A stretch of 64,000 nt of DNA from an uncultured Methylococcaceae bacterium. GTDB lineage: Bacteria; Pseudomonadota; Gammaproteobacteria; Methylococcales; Methylomonadaceae. Each line of letters opens with the position of its first letter. Position 1 is the first letter of the stretch. This document shows, one piece after another, positions 9,392 to 19,742 of this stretch. The stretch spans positions 1 through 64,000 of the forward strand of contig CAJAVP010000123.1 in assembly GCA_903945375.1 (NCBI GenBank), written 5' to 3'. Below the pieces are notes generated by a model. The model had not been told where the DNA came from. It saw only the letters and a list, made by a program, of their open reading frames with translations, and made no database searches. The translations under genes were made by a program, and so were the position numbers.

Positions 9392-11824
9392 ATGTCAGAG
9401 CAAATAAACTATATCCGCTGGTTTGATGAAATAACAATTGAAGACGTGCCTTTAGTGGGCGGCAAAAATGCCTCATTGGGTGAAATGTTCCAAACGCTCT
9501 CGCCGCAAGGCATCCTGATTCCTAACGGCTTTGCTATCACAGCCGAAGCCTATCGTTATGTTCTCGAACAAAACCACTGCCTAACTGCCTTGCATGACGC
9601 ATTGGATAATTTAAATCCCAATGATATTGAAGACCTCAGTAAACGCGCTCGTAAAGCACGCGACATTATTTATGCCGCCCCCTTACCCGCTGATCTTGAA
9701 GCACAAATTCTTAGCGCATTTGATCATTTGCAACAACAATATGGCGAAGAACTTAGTGTTGCCGTCCGCAGCTCAGCCACCGCCGAAGATCTACCCAGTG
9801 CAAGCTTCGCCGGTCAACAAGACAGTTATTTAAATATTCGCGGCACACAAGCCTTACTGGAATCCTGCAAACGCTGCTTTGCCAGCTTATTTACCGACCG
9901 CGCCATTCATTACCGTGTGGATCAAGGCTTTGATCATTTCAAACTGGCATTATCTATCTGCGTCATGAAAATGGTACGCTCCGATTTAGAGACCAGTGGA
10001 GTCATGTTTTCTTTGGATACCGAATCCGGCTTTAGTGATGTCGTCTTCATTACAGCGGCCTACGGCTTAGGTGAAAACATCGTACAAGGTGCAGTCGATC
10101 CCGATGAATTTTACGTCCATAAACCCACTTTTGAACAAGGCTATCGAGCGGTATTAAAGCGAACATTGGGGGCTAAAAAAATCAAAATGGTTTATAGCGA
10201 TAAAAGCACACGAGAATCGACCCGTAATATCGTCACCTCAAACGATGAACGCAATCGTTTTTGTCTCACCGATAACGACGTGCTAACGCTGGCGGATTAC
10301 GCAATCAAAATCGAAAAACATTACAGTGCCAAGGTCGGTCATCCTAAACCGATGGATATGGAATGGGCAAAAGATGGCTTAGATGGTCAACTATACATTG
10401 TTCAAGCACGCCCAGAAACGGTTGTCTCCCAGCATAATGGCCTAATGCTTGAGCAATATGTGCTACACAACAAAGCCGTGCCATTAATTACCGGTCATGC
10501 CGTGGGCAGTAAGATCGCCGTGGGCAACATCTGTATTATTGAAAGCGTAGAACATTTACATCGCTTTAAAGCAGGTGACATCTTGGTTGCCGACATGACC
10601 ACCCCCGATTGGGAGCCGGTGATGAAAATTGCCTCAGCGATTATCACTAACCGAGGCGGACGCACCTGCCATGCCGCCATTATTTCCCGTGAATTAGGCG
10701 TTCCTGCCGTAATCGGCTGCGATAACGCGACTAGCGCACTAAAAGACAATGCCGCAGTGACTGTCTCGTGTGCCGAAGGTGATATTGGCAAAGTTTACGC
10801 AGGCGCCTTAACCTATGAAATAAGCACAACCGATTTAACAGGTTTGCAACGCCCCAAAACCCACATCATGCTGAATATCGGCAATCCTGAAATTGCCTTC
10901 AAAACCAGCTTCTTACCCAATGATGGTGTGGGTTTAGCGCGGATGGAATTTATCATCACCGAATATATCAAAGCCCACCCAATGGCCTTACTGCATCCTG
11001 AGCATGTTCTGGATAACGCGGAATTAGAACAGCTGAAGCAATTAACCCGCCATTACCAAAGCCCTGCTGATTTTTTCGTTCAACGTTTATCAGAAGGTGT
11101 TGGTACCATTGCTGCTGCTTTTTATCCCAAACCCGTCGTAGTTCGCATGTCGGATTTCAAAAGCAATGAATATGCAACCCTTCTAGGGGGCCATTGGTTT
11201 GAGTTCGATGAAGAAAACCCAATGATTGGTTTTAGAGGTGCTTCTCGCTATACTCATCCCGCTTACGCCGAAGGCTTTGCCTTAGAGTGTGCCGCAATGA
11301 AACGGGTACGCGACGAGATGGGCTTAAACAACGTAATTTTGATGATACCGTTCTGCCGTCGAATTGAAGAAGCCAAACAAGTTCTCAATAACATGGCGCA
11401 ATTGGGTCTAAAGCGTGGCGAGCAAGGACTACAAATTTACGTGATGTGCGAAATACCTAACAACGTCATTTTAATTGACGCATTTTCTGAATATTTCGAC
11501 GGTTTTTCTATTGGCTCAAACGATTTAACCCAGCTCACTTTAGGCGTTGATCGCGACTCCAACATCCTAGCAAACAGCTTTGACGAACGTGACGATGGCG
11601 TAAAAATGCTAATACGACTCGCTGTAGAAGGCGCACAACGTAATCATCGACACTGTGGTATTTGTGGTCAAGCACCGTCAGATTACCCAGAAATGGCTGA
11701 GTATCTGGTAGAACTTGGCATTGACTCGATTAGTTTAAATCCCGACACCGTATTAAAAACAACTCAGCATTTAATTGAAGTTGAACAACGATTGGAAAAG
11801 ATAAATAAAAATGCAAGTATTTAA
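9392..11824 (+). CDS. ppsA: phosphoenolpyruvate synthase
   Basis: VGGKNASLGEM, SSATAEDLPSASFAGQQDSYLN, GGRTCHAAIISRELGVPAVIGC, IGSNDLTQLTLGVDRDS; start reassigned to MSEQINYIRW. Confidence 0.95.
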   Translation: MSEQINYIRWFDEITIEDVPLVGGKNASLGEMFQTLSPQGILIPNGFAITAEAYRYVLEQNHCLTALHDALDNLNPNDIEDLSKRARKARDIIYAAPLPADLEAQILSAFDHLQQQYGEELSVAVRSSATAEDLPSASFAGQQDSYLNIRGTQALLESCKRCFASLFTDRAIHYRVDQGFDHFKLALSICVMKMVRSDLETSGVMFSLDTESGFSDVVFITAAYGLGENIVQGAVDPDEFYVHKPTFEQGYRAVLKRTLGAKKIKMVYSDKSTRESTRNIVTSNDERNRFCLTDNDVLTLADYAIKIEKHYSAKVGHPKPMDMEWAKDGLDGQLYIVQARPETVVSQHNGLMLEQYVLHNKAVPLITGHAVGSKIAVGNICIIESVEHLHRFKAGDILVADMTTPDWEPVMKIASAIITNRGGRTCHAAIISRELGVPAVIGCDNATSALKDNAAVTVSCAEGDIGKVYAGALTYEISTTDLTGLQRPKTHIMLNIGNPEIAFKTSFLPNDGVGLARMEFIITEYIKAHPMALLHPEHVLDNAELEQLKQLTRHYQSPADFFVQRLSEGVGTIAAAFYPKPVVVRMSDFKSNEYATLLGGHWFEFDEENPMIGFRGASRYTHPAYAEGFALECAAMKRVRDEMGLNNVILMIPFCRRIEEAKQVLNNMAQLGLKRGEQGLQIYVMCEIPNNVILIDAFSEYFDGFSIGSNDLTQLTLGVDRDSNILANSFDERDDGVKMLIRLAVEGAQRNHRHCGICGQAPSDYPEMAEYLVELGIDSISLNPDTVLKTTQHLIEVEQRLEKINKNASI

Positions 11825-11928
11825 TGGGGTTCACCACATTAAAGACTATACTTAAGCACCTCTAACAATAAATATAATTTTGTTCCCTTACCCTGATCAA
11901 CCTTACCCTAACCGAAGAGGAATATACG

Positions 11929-12384
11929 ATGGAAATTAGAACAAGTCTATTTGGCGCACAACTCATCGACCCAGAAACCGTTATTACATTTCCACAAGGC
12001 ATACCGGGCTTTGAAGATAAAACCATATACAAACTATTTAAAGAAGAAGAAAATGAAATAATTTTCTGGTTGCAATCAGTAGATGACGCCGACCTTGGCT
12101 TTTCAGTCGCCGATCCCGCTGAATTTAACATCAATTATCTCTTTACATTAACTGATGAAGAAGAGCAACTGCTCCAGCTAAACGATGTCAATGATCTCGC
12201 TTTTTTATTAATCTTACAGAAAAATGAAAATAGTGGCGATAAGCCTATGATAAAAGGCACCCTCACGTCGCCGTTGGTTATTAATACAAAAACCCGTTTA
12301 GCTATTCAAAAAATCATTCCCCGTATCGAGCAAAGCATTACCTTAATTGAACAGTCACCTGAAATTCAAGTCACCGAAGCTTAA
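11929..12384 (+). CDS. fliW: flagellar assembly factor FliW-like
   Basis: ITFPQGIPGFEDKT...FSVADPAEF...LTSPLVINTKTRLAIQKI pattern. Confidence 0.85.
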   Translation: MEIRTSLFGAQLIDPETVITFPQGIPGFEDKTIYKLFKEEENEIIFWLQSVDDADLGFSVADPAEFNINYLFTLTDEEEQLLQLNDVNDLAFLLILQKNENSGDKPMIKGTLTSPLVINTKTRLAIQKIIPRIEQSITLIEQSPEIQVTEA

Positions 12385-12393
12385 CTTGATAAG

Positions 12394-12424
12394 ATTGCCC
12401 CCCAATTTTTTAATAGGGGGCAAT
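12394..12424. terminator. intergenic hairpin ATTGCCCCC/GGGGGCAAT between convergent genes
   Basis: 9-bp perfect inverted repeat between fliW (+) and 12448 (-). Confidence 0.6.
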
Positions 12425-12447
12425 GCCTCTTATTCAATACTCAAAAC

Positions 12448-12855
12448 TTAGAGTTTAGAGGGTAAAACTAAATTATTTTCCAAGGCTTTAGATGCTAATA
12501 GTTCAACCAGTAATTGAGCGTAATGATCGTACTGAGGAGGAATAGGGAGTTCCCAAAACTTACCGGTTACTCGAGCAAAAAGACTCTCTAACCAAGGCTT
12601 ATTTGATTTTGCATAATTTAAAATAAATTGGTAAGAACCTTCATTGTGGGTAATCGTAAAATCCTCTAACCAAACATCAATTGTTTCACTTTCGCCCAAT
12701 AGTTTTGTTTGAACATAAACTTTATGCGTATCAAGATCGCAACTGAAATCTGTCATTTCGGCAAAATCTTTTAATACGATATTTGCCACCCACAAAACCA
12801 TTGTTTTTGGAGTCCATTTGACGGCTTTCTTTATTAAAAACGTTTTATAACTCAT
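12448..12855 (-). CDS. hypothetical protein
   Basis: 135-aa ORF ending next to the convergent hairpin. Confidence 0.6.
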   Translation of the reverse strand: MSYKTFLIKKAVKWTPKTMVLWVANIVLKDFAEMTDFSCDLDTHKVYVQTKLLGESETIDVWLEDFTITHNEGSYQFILNYAKSNKPWLESLFARVTGKFWELPIPPQYDHYAQLLVELLASKALENNLVLPSKL

Positions 12856-13091
12856 AGTCGACCTATATTATTTAGTTTAAAACAACCTGGCACTTTAAAA
12901 AGAACAGGTGATTATGCTGATGACATTAAAACTTTGTTGTCTATCCATAACACTTAAATTATATCTGAAATTCAGTTATTTTTATATCCTATGAAATCAG
13001 ACATGTGTCTTTAGTTAACATATAATTAAAAGCTGCTGTAATCAAATAAAATTTACCAAGAAACATACAAATCTCTCATAATAATGCCTCA

Positions 13092-14069
13092 ATGATTTAT
13101 TATATAACCCGTCGAATTTTATATGCAGTGCCCTTATTATTAGGTGTCAATATACTGACATTTATACTTTTTTTTATTATAAATAGTCCTGACGACATGG
13201 CAAGGATGCAACTTGGGCAAAAACGAGTAACCGAAGCAGCTATCATAAACTGGAAACAGCAGCATGGTTATGATTTACCGTTGTTTTGGAATGAACAAGC
13301 CAGATCAAGCGAGAAGCTTAGCGAAACCATTTTCTACCAAAAATCCATGGGGTTATTTTTGTTTCACTTTGGCGTTTCCGATAGCGGACGCGATATTAGC
13401 TCAGACATTAAAGAAAGAGCTTTACCTAGTTTAAGTCTAGCCCTTCCCAGCCTAATTTTAGGATTAATAACCCATATTGGTTTCGCACTAATCATGATTC
13501 TATTTAGAAATAGTCGATTAGAACGATTAGGTATGATTTTTTGCATAGTATTAATGTCAATATCATCCTTATTCTACATTATTAGTGGACAATTCATATT
13601 TGGCAAAATCATGAAATTAGTACCTATTTCAGGTTTTGATGACGGCTTATCTGCACTACGCTTTTTATTATTACCAATAATGATTAGTGTGTTCTCGGGA
13701 CTAGGCTCAGGCGGGCGTTGGTATCGCAGTATTTTCTTGGAAGAATCTGGCAAAGATTACATAAGAACCGCTAGAGCAAAAGGCTTAACAGAAATACAAA
13801 CTTTGTTTCGACATGTCCTGCCTAATGCAATGATACCGATTTTAACAGGCGTTGTTGTTATATTACCATCACTGTTTATGGGTAGTTTAATGTTGGAATC
13901 ATTTTTCGGCATTCCTGGATTGGGCAGTTACACCATTGATGCCATCAATAGCCAAGATTTTGCTATTGTTCGTGCAATGGTTTTTCTAGGTTCGGTACTT
14001 TACATACTAGGTTTACTACTAACTGATGTATCTTACTCTATAGTTGATCCTAGAATAAGAATAAAATAA
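13092..14069 (+). CDS. DppB/OppB-type ABC transporter permease, apparently orphan
   Basis: MIYYITRRILYAVPLLLGVNILTF N-terminus, DYIRTARAKGLTEIQTLFRHVLPNAMIPILT EAA-type loop. Confidence 0.88.
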   Translation: MIYYITRRILYAVPLLLGVNILTFILFFIINSPDDMARMQLGQKRVTEAAIINWKQQHGYDLPLFWNEQARSSEKLSETIFYQKSMGLFLFHFGVSDSGRDISSDIKERALPSLSLALPSLILGLITHIGFALIMILFRNSRLERLGMIFCIVLMSISSLFYIISGQFIFGKIMKLVPISGFDDGLSALRFLLLPIMISVFSGLGSGGRWYRSIFLEESGKDYIRTARAKGLTEIQTLFRHVLPNAMIPILTGVVVILPSLFMGSLMLESFFGIPGLGSYTIDAINSQDFAIVRAMVFLGSVLYILGLLLTDVSYSIVDPRIRIK

Positions 14070-14142
14070 TCTACATTCATAACAAAGTTGCTAATACTTA
14101 CACCTGTGCTATTGCCATAACGTTAAAACTAGGATTTAAACT

Positions 14143-17040
14143 ATGTCAGAAAAAAAGAAACTTGTAATTATTATTGCTGCAATTGCATTGTTAAGCGCAT
14201 TAGCTTCATATATTGTATATAGTTTTTGGTTCAAAGAAAGTAAACATAATATTTATATTGGTATTGTGACGTCCAATCAAGGTTATCAAAATTCTATCAT
14301 TAATGGAATCAATACTTATATTGAAAAGATTGATAATAGCAAATATGTAAATCCTAAAAATATCAAACTTCAAACGTTTGACTCTAATGATCAAGATGTC
14401 ATAAATAAAATCAATGATTTTACCAATAAGAATGATGTTATTGGGTTTGTAGGGCACACAGATAACATCAGCACTAGAACAATTTCGCTAAAAACCACAT
14501 CAAAAAAAATACCTTTTATCAACATAGCCTCAATTGACTCAGGAATTAGTAAAGATAATCCTCTGTATTACTCAATGGTTTTCAACGATGAAAAACAAGC
14601 AAAATTTCTAGCTAACTATTCCAGAAATGTATTAGGCTTCAGCATCGTAACCGTTATACATGATAATACGGAACACGGCCAAAGCATGGCAAAACAATTT
14701 AGTGAAGTCTATGAGCGTTTTGGCACAAAAATACATTATACATTTCCTTATGACAGCAATAACTCAATCGATCAAATAATAAACGATAATAAAGGTAAAC
14801 AAGATTTAGGGACTATTTTCTTTATTGGCTCTGCACAAGATTCTGCAAAATTTGTTGTTCATGCCAGAGACGCTAATATTAGAAATAAAATCATTGCAAC
14901 AGATGTTGTCGCTACCAAATATTTCTTGGATGCTATGGAAGAGGTTACCAAGAATAAAGGCGAAATAGATCGCTATACTAATGAACTTCTCTTTCCTAGC
15001 CCTTTACTTTTTGATACAGCTGGCTCGGAAGAACAGCATTTTAAAAACCTTTATCTACTGCAATACAAAAATTATCCAGACTGGGTGTCTGCCTACGCTT
15101 ACGACACTGCAAAATTATACTTAGACAAACTGATAAAATCTAAACTTAGTAACACTGATAATGTAGATAAAAATATTATTTTAAGTAACATCGCTAAATT
15201 TAACTCACCCGATAAAATCTTAATAGGTGCATCAGGAGAAACTTGGTTTAATGAGAATAGAGAATCTCAAAAACCTATTCAAATAGGTTACTATGATGGT
15301 CATAATATTATTGCCGCACCAACGCAATTACAATTAATCAAAGCAAACACATCTGTTAACTATATTGATGAGTTAAAATCTGGAAAAATGCTTTATGTTA
15401 ATGATCGATTTATGTACAAAACAAATGTTGTTTATACGGGAATCGAAGTAAATAACATCAGTAAATTAGATCTGGAAAAAAAAAGCACACAGATAGATTT
15501 ATCTATCTGGTTTAGATTTAGAGGTAATTTTGATCCAGCAAATTTACTGTTCAGTAATGCTAATAATGAATTTTTGCTTGAAAAACCCGTGCAATCCTAT
15601 GAGAAAGACGGCGTTATGTTTCAAAAATACAAAATAAGCTATGAATCAAAATTAGATTATTCCTCACAAAAATTTAGACATGGCAGCCATCTCCTTGGCA
15701 TTTCCTTTCGTCACAAAAACTTCAATAAAAATAATGTCATCTACGTAATAGATGACTTAGGAATGGACTTAAATAGCAAAACCAGTCTAAAAGACAAACT
15801 ATATTCAAATAACGTTAGCAATTCACTATCCAAATGGAAAATTATTGCAGCACAATTCTATCAATCAATCACTAAAGTTCCGACATTTGGAGAGCCCATT
15901 TACGTAGGCTATGGAGCAATTGAGCCAGAATTTTCAAAAATAGATTACGAGGTTATTGTTGCCGAAGATCGATTTAGCTTAAATGACTATATCGACTCCG
16001 TTTATTTTGTTTATATTGGTATTTTTGGTCTACTAGGCAGTGTTAGCGCAAAGCTAATAGAGGCTAAATACAACCCTAAACATCCATCAAAAAATAATGC
16101 GGTCACTCCATACAAAAAAGAAGTTATTTTATTCTGGTTGTTTTCCGCGTGGATTATGCGTGGCATTTTTTGGTCAATATCATTATTATCAATTGGAAAT
16201 TTAGGTATCGAGATAGCTATTGATGATGGACTGTCTAATTCATTAATAGATAAAATAGTGATGACTTATGACATTCTTTGGTGGTTGCTACCCGCAAAAT
16301 TACTTAATATGTCTACGGATCAATTTCTATGGCCAACTATAGAGAATAGATCACAAAGAAAAGTACCTGGAGTTATTAAGCATTTTATTAGCGGCATACT
16401 TTATCTGTTGTTTATTTTTTGTATTATCGCATTTGTTTTTGATAAACCCTTATCTAGCCTATTAGCAACCAGCGGCTTGTTTGCAATGATTTTAGGTCTT
16501 GGTGTGCAAAGTAATATCGCCAATATTGTTTCTGGTATTATTGTTAATCTTGAAAAACCATTTACTATTGGAGACTTTGTAAAAATAAAAGGCTTTGATC
16601 GAGTGGAAGTGATTGACATTTCATGGCGGAGCTTAAAAGTTAAAGATAATCAGAATAATATTATCAGCATACCCAATAGCAGCGTTGCGACATCTGAAAT
16701 TGTCAATTTCATTGAAAACTTTTCTAAAATTGAAATAAAGCTTTATGTTTCACCAAAATATGACCCCGATTTAATCCTTGACCATTTGAAAAATGCATTA
16801 ACTTCCGTAAAAGGTATTCATGATATCAAAGCACCAGAACACTATTTAAGTGGTATTATTCTAGCACCTGACTCTTCACCTATTGCCGAATACCTTATTT
16901 CCTTTAGTATCTACGAGTATAAAAAACATAAAGTTTTCAGGAATGAAATTTGGAAGTCTATTTATCATGAGTTTGATAAAGCAAAAATAAGTTTTGAGCG
17001 TGAGCTAGATGAGCATACTTTAATTGAAAAAAATTATTGA
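14143..17040 (+). CDS. fusion of periplasmic type-I (LIVBP-like) binding domain, beta-rich middle domain and MscS mechanosensitive channel
   Basis: N-terminal TM, NIYIGIVTSNQG...VIGFVGHTDN...IPFINIAS...IGSAQDSAKFV type-I PBP pattern; C-terminal TM helices and LATSGLFAMILGLGVQSNIANIVSGIIVNLEKPFTIGDFVKI MscS pore signature. Confidence 0.87.
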   Translation: MSEKKKLVIIIAAIALLSALASYIVYSFWFKESKHNIYIGIVTSNQGYQNSIINGINTYIEKIDNSKYVNPKNIKLQTFDSNDQDVINKINDFTNKNDVIGFVGHTDNISTRTISLKTTSKKIPFINIASIDSGISKDNPLYYSMVFNDEKQAKFLANYSRNVLGFSIVTVIHDNTEHGQSMAKQFSEVYERFGTKIHYTFPYDSNNSIDQIINDNKGKQDLGTIFFIGSAQDSAKFVVHARDANIRNKIIATDVVATKYFLDAMEEVTKNKGEIDRYTNELLFPSPLLFDTAGSEEQHFKNLYLLQYKNYPDWVSAYAYDTAKLYLDKLIKSKLSNTDNVDKNIILSNIAKFNSPDKILIGASGETWFNENRESQKPIQIGYYDGHNIIAAPTQLQLIKANTSVNYIDELKSGKMLYVNDRFMYKTNVVYTGIEVNNISKLDLEKKSTQIDLSIWFRFRGNFDPANLLFSNANNEFLLEKPVQSYEKDGVMFQKYKISYESKLDYSSQKFRHGSHLLGISFRHKNFNKNNVIYVIDDLGMDLNSKTSLKDKLYSNNVSNSLSKWKIIAAQFYQSITKVPTFGEPIYVGYGAIEPEFSKIDYEVIVAEDRFSLNDYIDSVYFVYIGIFGLLGSVSAKLIEAKYNPKHPSKNNAVTPYKKEVILFWLFSAWIMRGIFWSISLLSIGNLGIEIAIDDGLSNSLIDKIVMTYDILWWLLPAKLLNMSTDQFLWPTIENRSQRKVPGVIKHFISGILYLLFIFCIIAFVFDKPLSSLLATSGLFAMILGLGVQSNIANIVSGIIVNLEKPFTIGDFVKIKGFDRVEVIDISWRSLKVKDNQNNIISIPNSSVATSEIVNFIENFSKIEIKLYVSPKYDPDLILDHLKNALTSVKGIHDIKAPEHYLSGIILAPDSSPIAEYLISFSIYEYKKHKVFRNEIWKSIYHEFDKAKISFERELDEHTLIEKNY

Positions 17041-17492
17041 CAAAAAAAAATAATTTACAAAAATTATGTTCTGCATTGGTGTGCTGATTAATTAAACAAC
17101 ATGGCTATCTATAGTAGGCAACGCGCGACTCATTAGAGTCGGAAATTATTTGGTTAATGTAAGACAAAATAATTTTTATGTTAACGATTTGGTAACAATA
17201 GAGTGTTAATGTTTTTGAAAATATCCGGCTTTTTATCTTATGATTCAATGCTTAACTGAATAAGAATAAAAGCTTTTTTACACAAAACAAAAACTGACCA
17301 AAGAGATATTAACCAAAAAACTTATCTATGTCATTGTTTATACTGACATAGATTTACATTAATCACGTGTCTAGCAAAAGTTTAACTTACCGTTTTTTTA
17401 AAATTAATCATAAATTTTGAATTGAAGATAAAATACTGTAAATTAAGCTCGAGTAAACCACATTAAGCATTTTTCAATCCAACTATCATCCC

Positions 17493-18347
17493 ATGAAAAA
17501 TACATCTGAACCTCTTATTTCTAGATATCTTGCGACATTTATAACATTATTTTTAATTTTTTTATTGTTATTAGCTTTTTTCTGGTCTTACATAGTTATT
17601 ACTATCAAACCTGGTGAAGTTGGCGTACTTTTTAAACGATTTGGACAGGGTACAGTTGTTGATACTGTTTACCAAGAAGGTTTAACTATCATATTCCCAT
17701 GGAATATTATGTACAAGTATGATACTAGGGTTCAACAACATCAATACACCATGACCTCTTTAACAAAAGAAGGTTTAAAAGTAGAATTAGAAATTTCTAT
17801 TAGGTATTATCCTGAGTTAGAAACAGTTGGTGTACTACACCAGCGCGTTGGCCCTGATTATTTAGAAAAAATCGTTATTCCTGAGGTCGCCTCTAATGTC
17901 AGGGAACAAGTCGGACATTTAGGGATTGAAGATTTGTATACACCAGACCCCGCTATTCTTCAAAACATTGTCAATCGCACAATTGACCAAATGGAAAGAA
18001 ATTATATAACAATTCAGGATGTTGCCATTTTACGAATTACCTTACCAAAAAGTATTGAAGAAATCATTGAGAAGAAGCTTGAATACAAAGAGTTGGCTCA
18101 GACCTATCAATACCGTTTAGAAGGTGAAAAACTAGAAGCTGAAAGAAAATTAACTGAAGCTAAAGGTATCGAAGCCTTCAATGAGACAATCGGTAAATCT
18201 ATAACTTCAGATGTTTTGAAATGGCAAGGCATTCAAGCAACACTTTCTCTGGCAACGTCTAATAACGCTAAAGTTGTCGTTATTGGTAACAATTCCAAAG
18301 AGATGCCGATTATTTTGGGTGGTGATTCTGAGGTTTCAAAGCACTAA
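17493..18347 (+). CDS. SPFH/prohibitin-stomatin domain membrane protein
   Basis: N-terminal TM then IKPGEVGVLFKRFGQG...EGLTIIFPWN...DTRVQQHQYTMTSLTKEGLKVELEISIRY, C-terminal EGEKLEAERKLTEAKGIEAFN coiled coil. Confidence 0.9.
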   Translation: MKNTSEPLISRYLATFITLFLIFLLLLAFFWSYIVITIKPGEVGVLFKRFGQGTVVDTVYQEGLTIIFPWNIMYKYDTRVQQHQYTMTSLTKEGLKVELEISIRYYPELETVGVLHQRVGPDYLEKIVIPEVASNVREQVGHLGIEDLYTPDPAILQNIVNRTIDQMERNYITIQDVAILRITLPKSIEEIIEKKLEYKELAQTYQYRLEGEKLEAERKLTEAKGIEAFNETIGKSITSDVLKWQGIQATLSLATSNNAKVVVIGNNSKEMPIILGGDSEVSKH

Positions 18348-19543
18348 TGAAGACAAAAAAGTTTATTTGGCCACTACTTATTATCATAGCGATAAGTATA
18401 ACGCCCATTCGTCTTTTGGTTGGGTATTTTTCTAGCTACGAATTTTCACTTAATAAGCGCCAAGAATTAGCAAAAAACCTAACGAGTGACATCGAAATTG
18501 CGGCTATATGGAATAACAAACATTTTGGTGAAAGTTTTATAAAGGGTGTTGATTTAGCTTTGGAAGAAGAAAATACAAAAGGCTTTAATTTTACACATGA
18601 AGATACGAAGATTACTGTGACAAAGAAAATGGTTATCCGTTATTTTAGTGGGGATAAAACTGAGAATAAAAACCTCTCTGAAGAAATCACCGCAAATAGG
18701 AATATTGTTGCTGCAATTAGCGCTCAAGAATCAACAGAAGCATTAAATTCTTCGGTTCTTTTTGAACAACATGGTGTCCTTTTCTTATCTACTTTTGCAA
18801 CCGATCAACATTTAACTAATCACGGCTTTAATTATGTTTTCAGTACCATTCCTGTAGCCGTTGATTATGCAAAAGCCCTTGTTGATTTCACAGAACACAA
18901 AGGATTTAAAAAAGTTGCTTATCTTTATCCTAGAGAGGGCTCAGGTGCATTAAACTTTACTATTAGTTTTAGCACATTATTGTTTAATAAGCCGATTTCA
19001 GTTACCGAATCCAGTTCTTTTGATTCTAAACAAGAGGATTATCGTCAATTAGCTTACAAACTACTCGAAAACCCAACTGATACTATTTTACTTTTAGCTA
19101 AAGGAAAGACTGCTGCAAGAATGATAGAGCAATTGAGAGATATGGGGATTGATAAGCCGATTATGGGATATATTGGGTTGGATGACATTGATATTTGGGA
19201 GGCTTCAAATGGAAGATCTTATAATACCTTTATCGCATCAACATTCCCTGCAATTAATGAGGTAGATAAAGCGACTGATACGTACAAAAACTACCATTCA
19301 AAATATGGGACTTACCCAAATTATCTCGCTATACAAGGATACAATGCAATTAAAATTATTGCAGGTGCAATTAGAAAAGGTAACTCTTATATCCCTATAA
19401 ATATTGCTGGAACTTTAAAATATCATTTTAAAGGCGAATATAAGGACTATTTCTTTAATAGCTTAGGACGCATTGAAAATGCCTCCATAATTATCAAAGA
19501 AATGAAAGACGGTGAGTTTCACAATACTTTAAAACCGGAGTAA
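18347..19543 (+). CDS. membrane-anchored or exported LIVBP-like (type-I) periplasmic binding protein
   Basis: N-terminal hydrophobic segment; IEIAAIWN...FIKGVDLALEEEN...IVAAISAQEST...GVLFLSTFATDQHLT...LLLAKGKTAARMIEQLRDMGIDKPIMGY; TAATG overlap with upstream SPFH gene. Confidence 0.82.
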   Translation: MKTKKFIWPLLIIIAISITPIRLLVGYFSSYEFSLNKRQELAKNLTSDIEIAAIWNNKHFGESFIKGVDLALEEENTKGFNFTHEDTKITVTKKMVIRYFSGDKTENKNLSEEITANRNIVAAISAQESTEALNSSVLFEQHGVLFLSTFATDQHLTNHGFNYVFSTIPVAVDYAKALVDFTEHKGFKKVAYLYPREGSGALNFTISFSTLLFNKPISVTESSSFDSKQEDYRQLAYKLLENPTDTILLLAKGKTAARMIEQLRDMGIDKPIMGYIGLDDIDIWEASNGRSYNTFIASTFPAINEVDKATDTYKNYHSKYGTYPNYLAIQGYNAIKIIAGAIRKGNSYIPINIAGTLKYHFKGEYKDYFFNSLGRIENASIIIKEMKDGEFHNTLKPE

Positions 19544-19545
19544 AT

Positions 19546-19701
19546 ATGACTGGATTGATTTATGTTGCAGCGTGCTTTATTATCGCCTGCTTTGGAATAA
19601 ATAGAAAACTTGGTTTCTGGGGTTATTTTTTTGGTTCACTATTTTTAACACCTTTCGTAGGTGTTATATTAGTTGCCGCCTCAGGTAGAAATAAAAACTG
19701 A
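19546..19701 (+). CDS. 51-aa membrane protein MTGLIYVAACFIIACFGINRKLGFWGYFFGSLFLTPFVGVILVAASGRNKN (not in supplied ORF track)
   Basis: ATG two bases after the upstream TAA, CCGGAG ribosome-binding-like sequence, two predicted hydrophobic helices. Confidence 0.6.
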   Translation: MTGLIYVAACFIIACFGINRKLGFWGYFFGSLFLTPFVGVILVAASGRNKN

Positions 19702-19742
19702 TTTTTTTCGCTAATTAAATTTAGCAATATAACTGAATTTTA

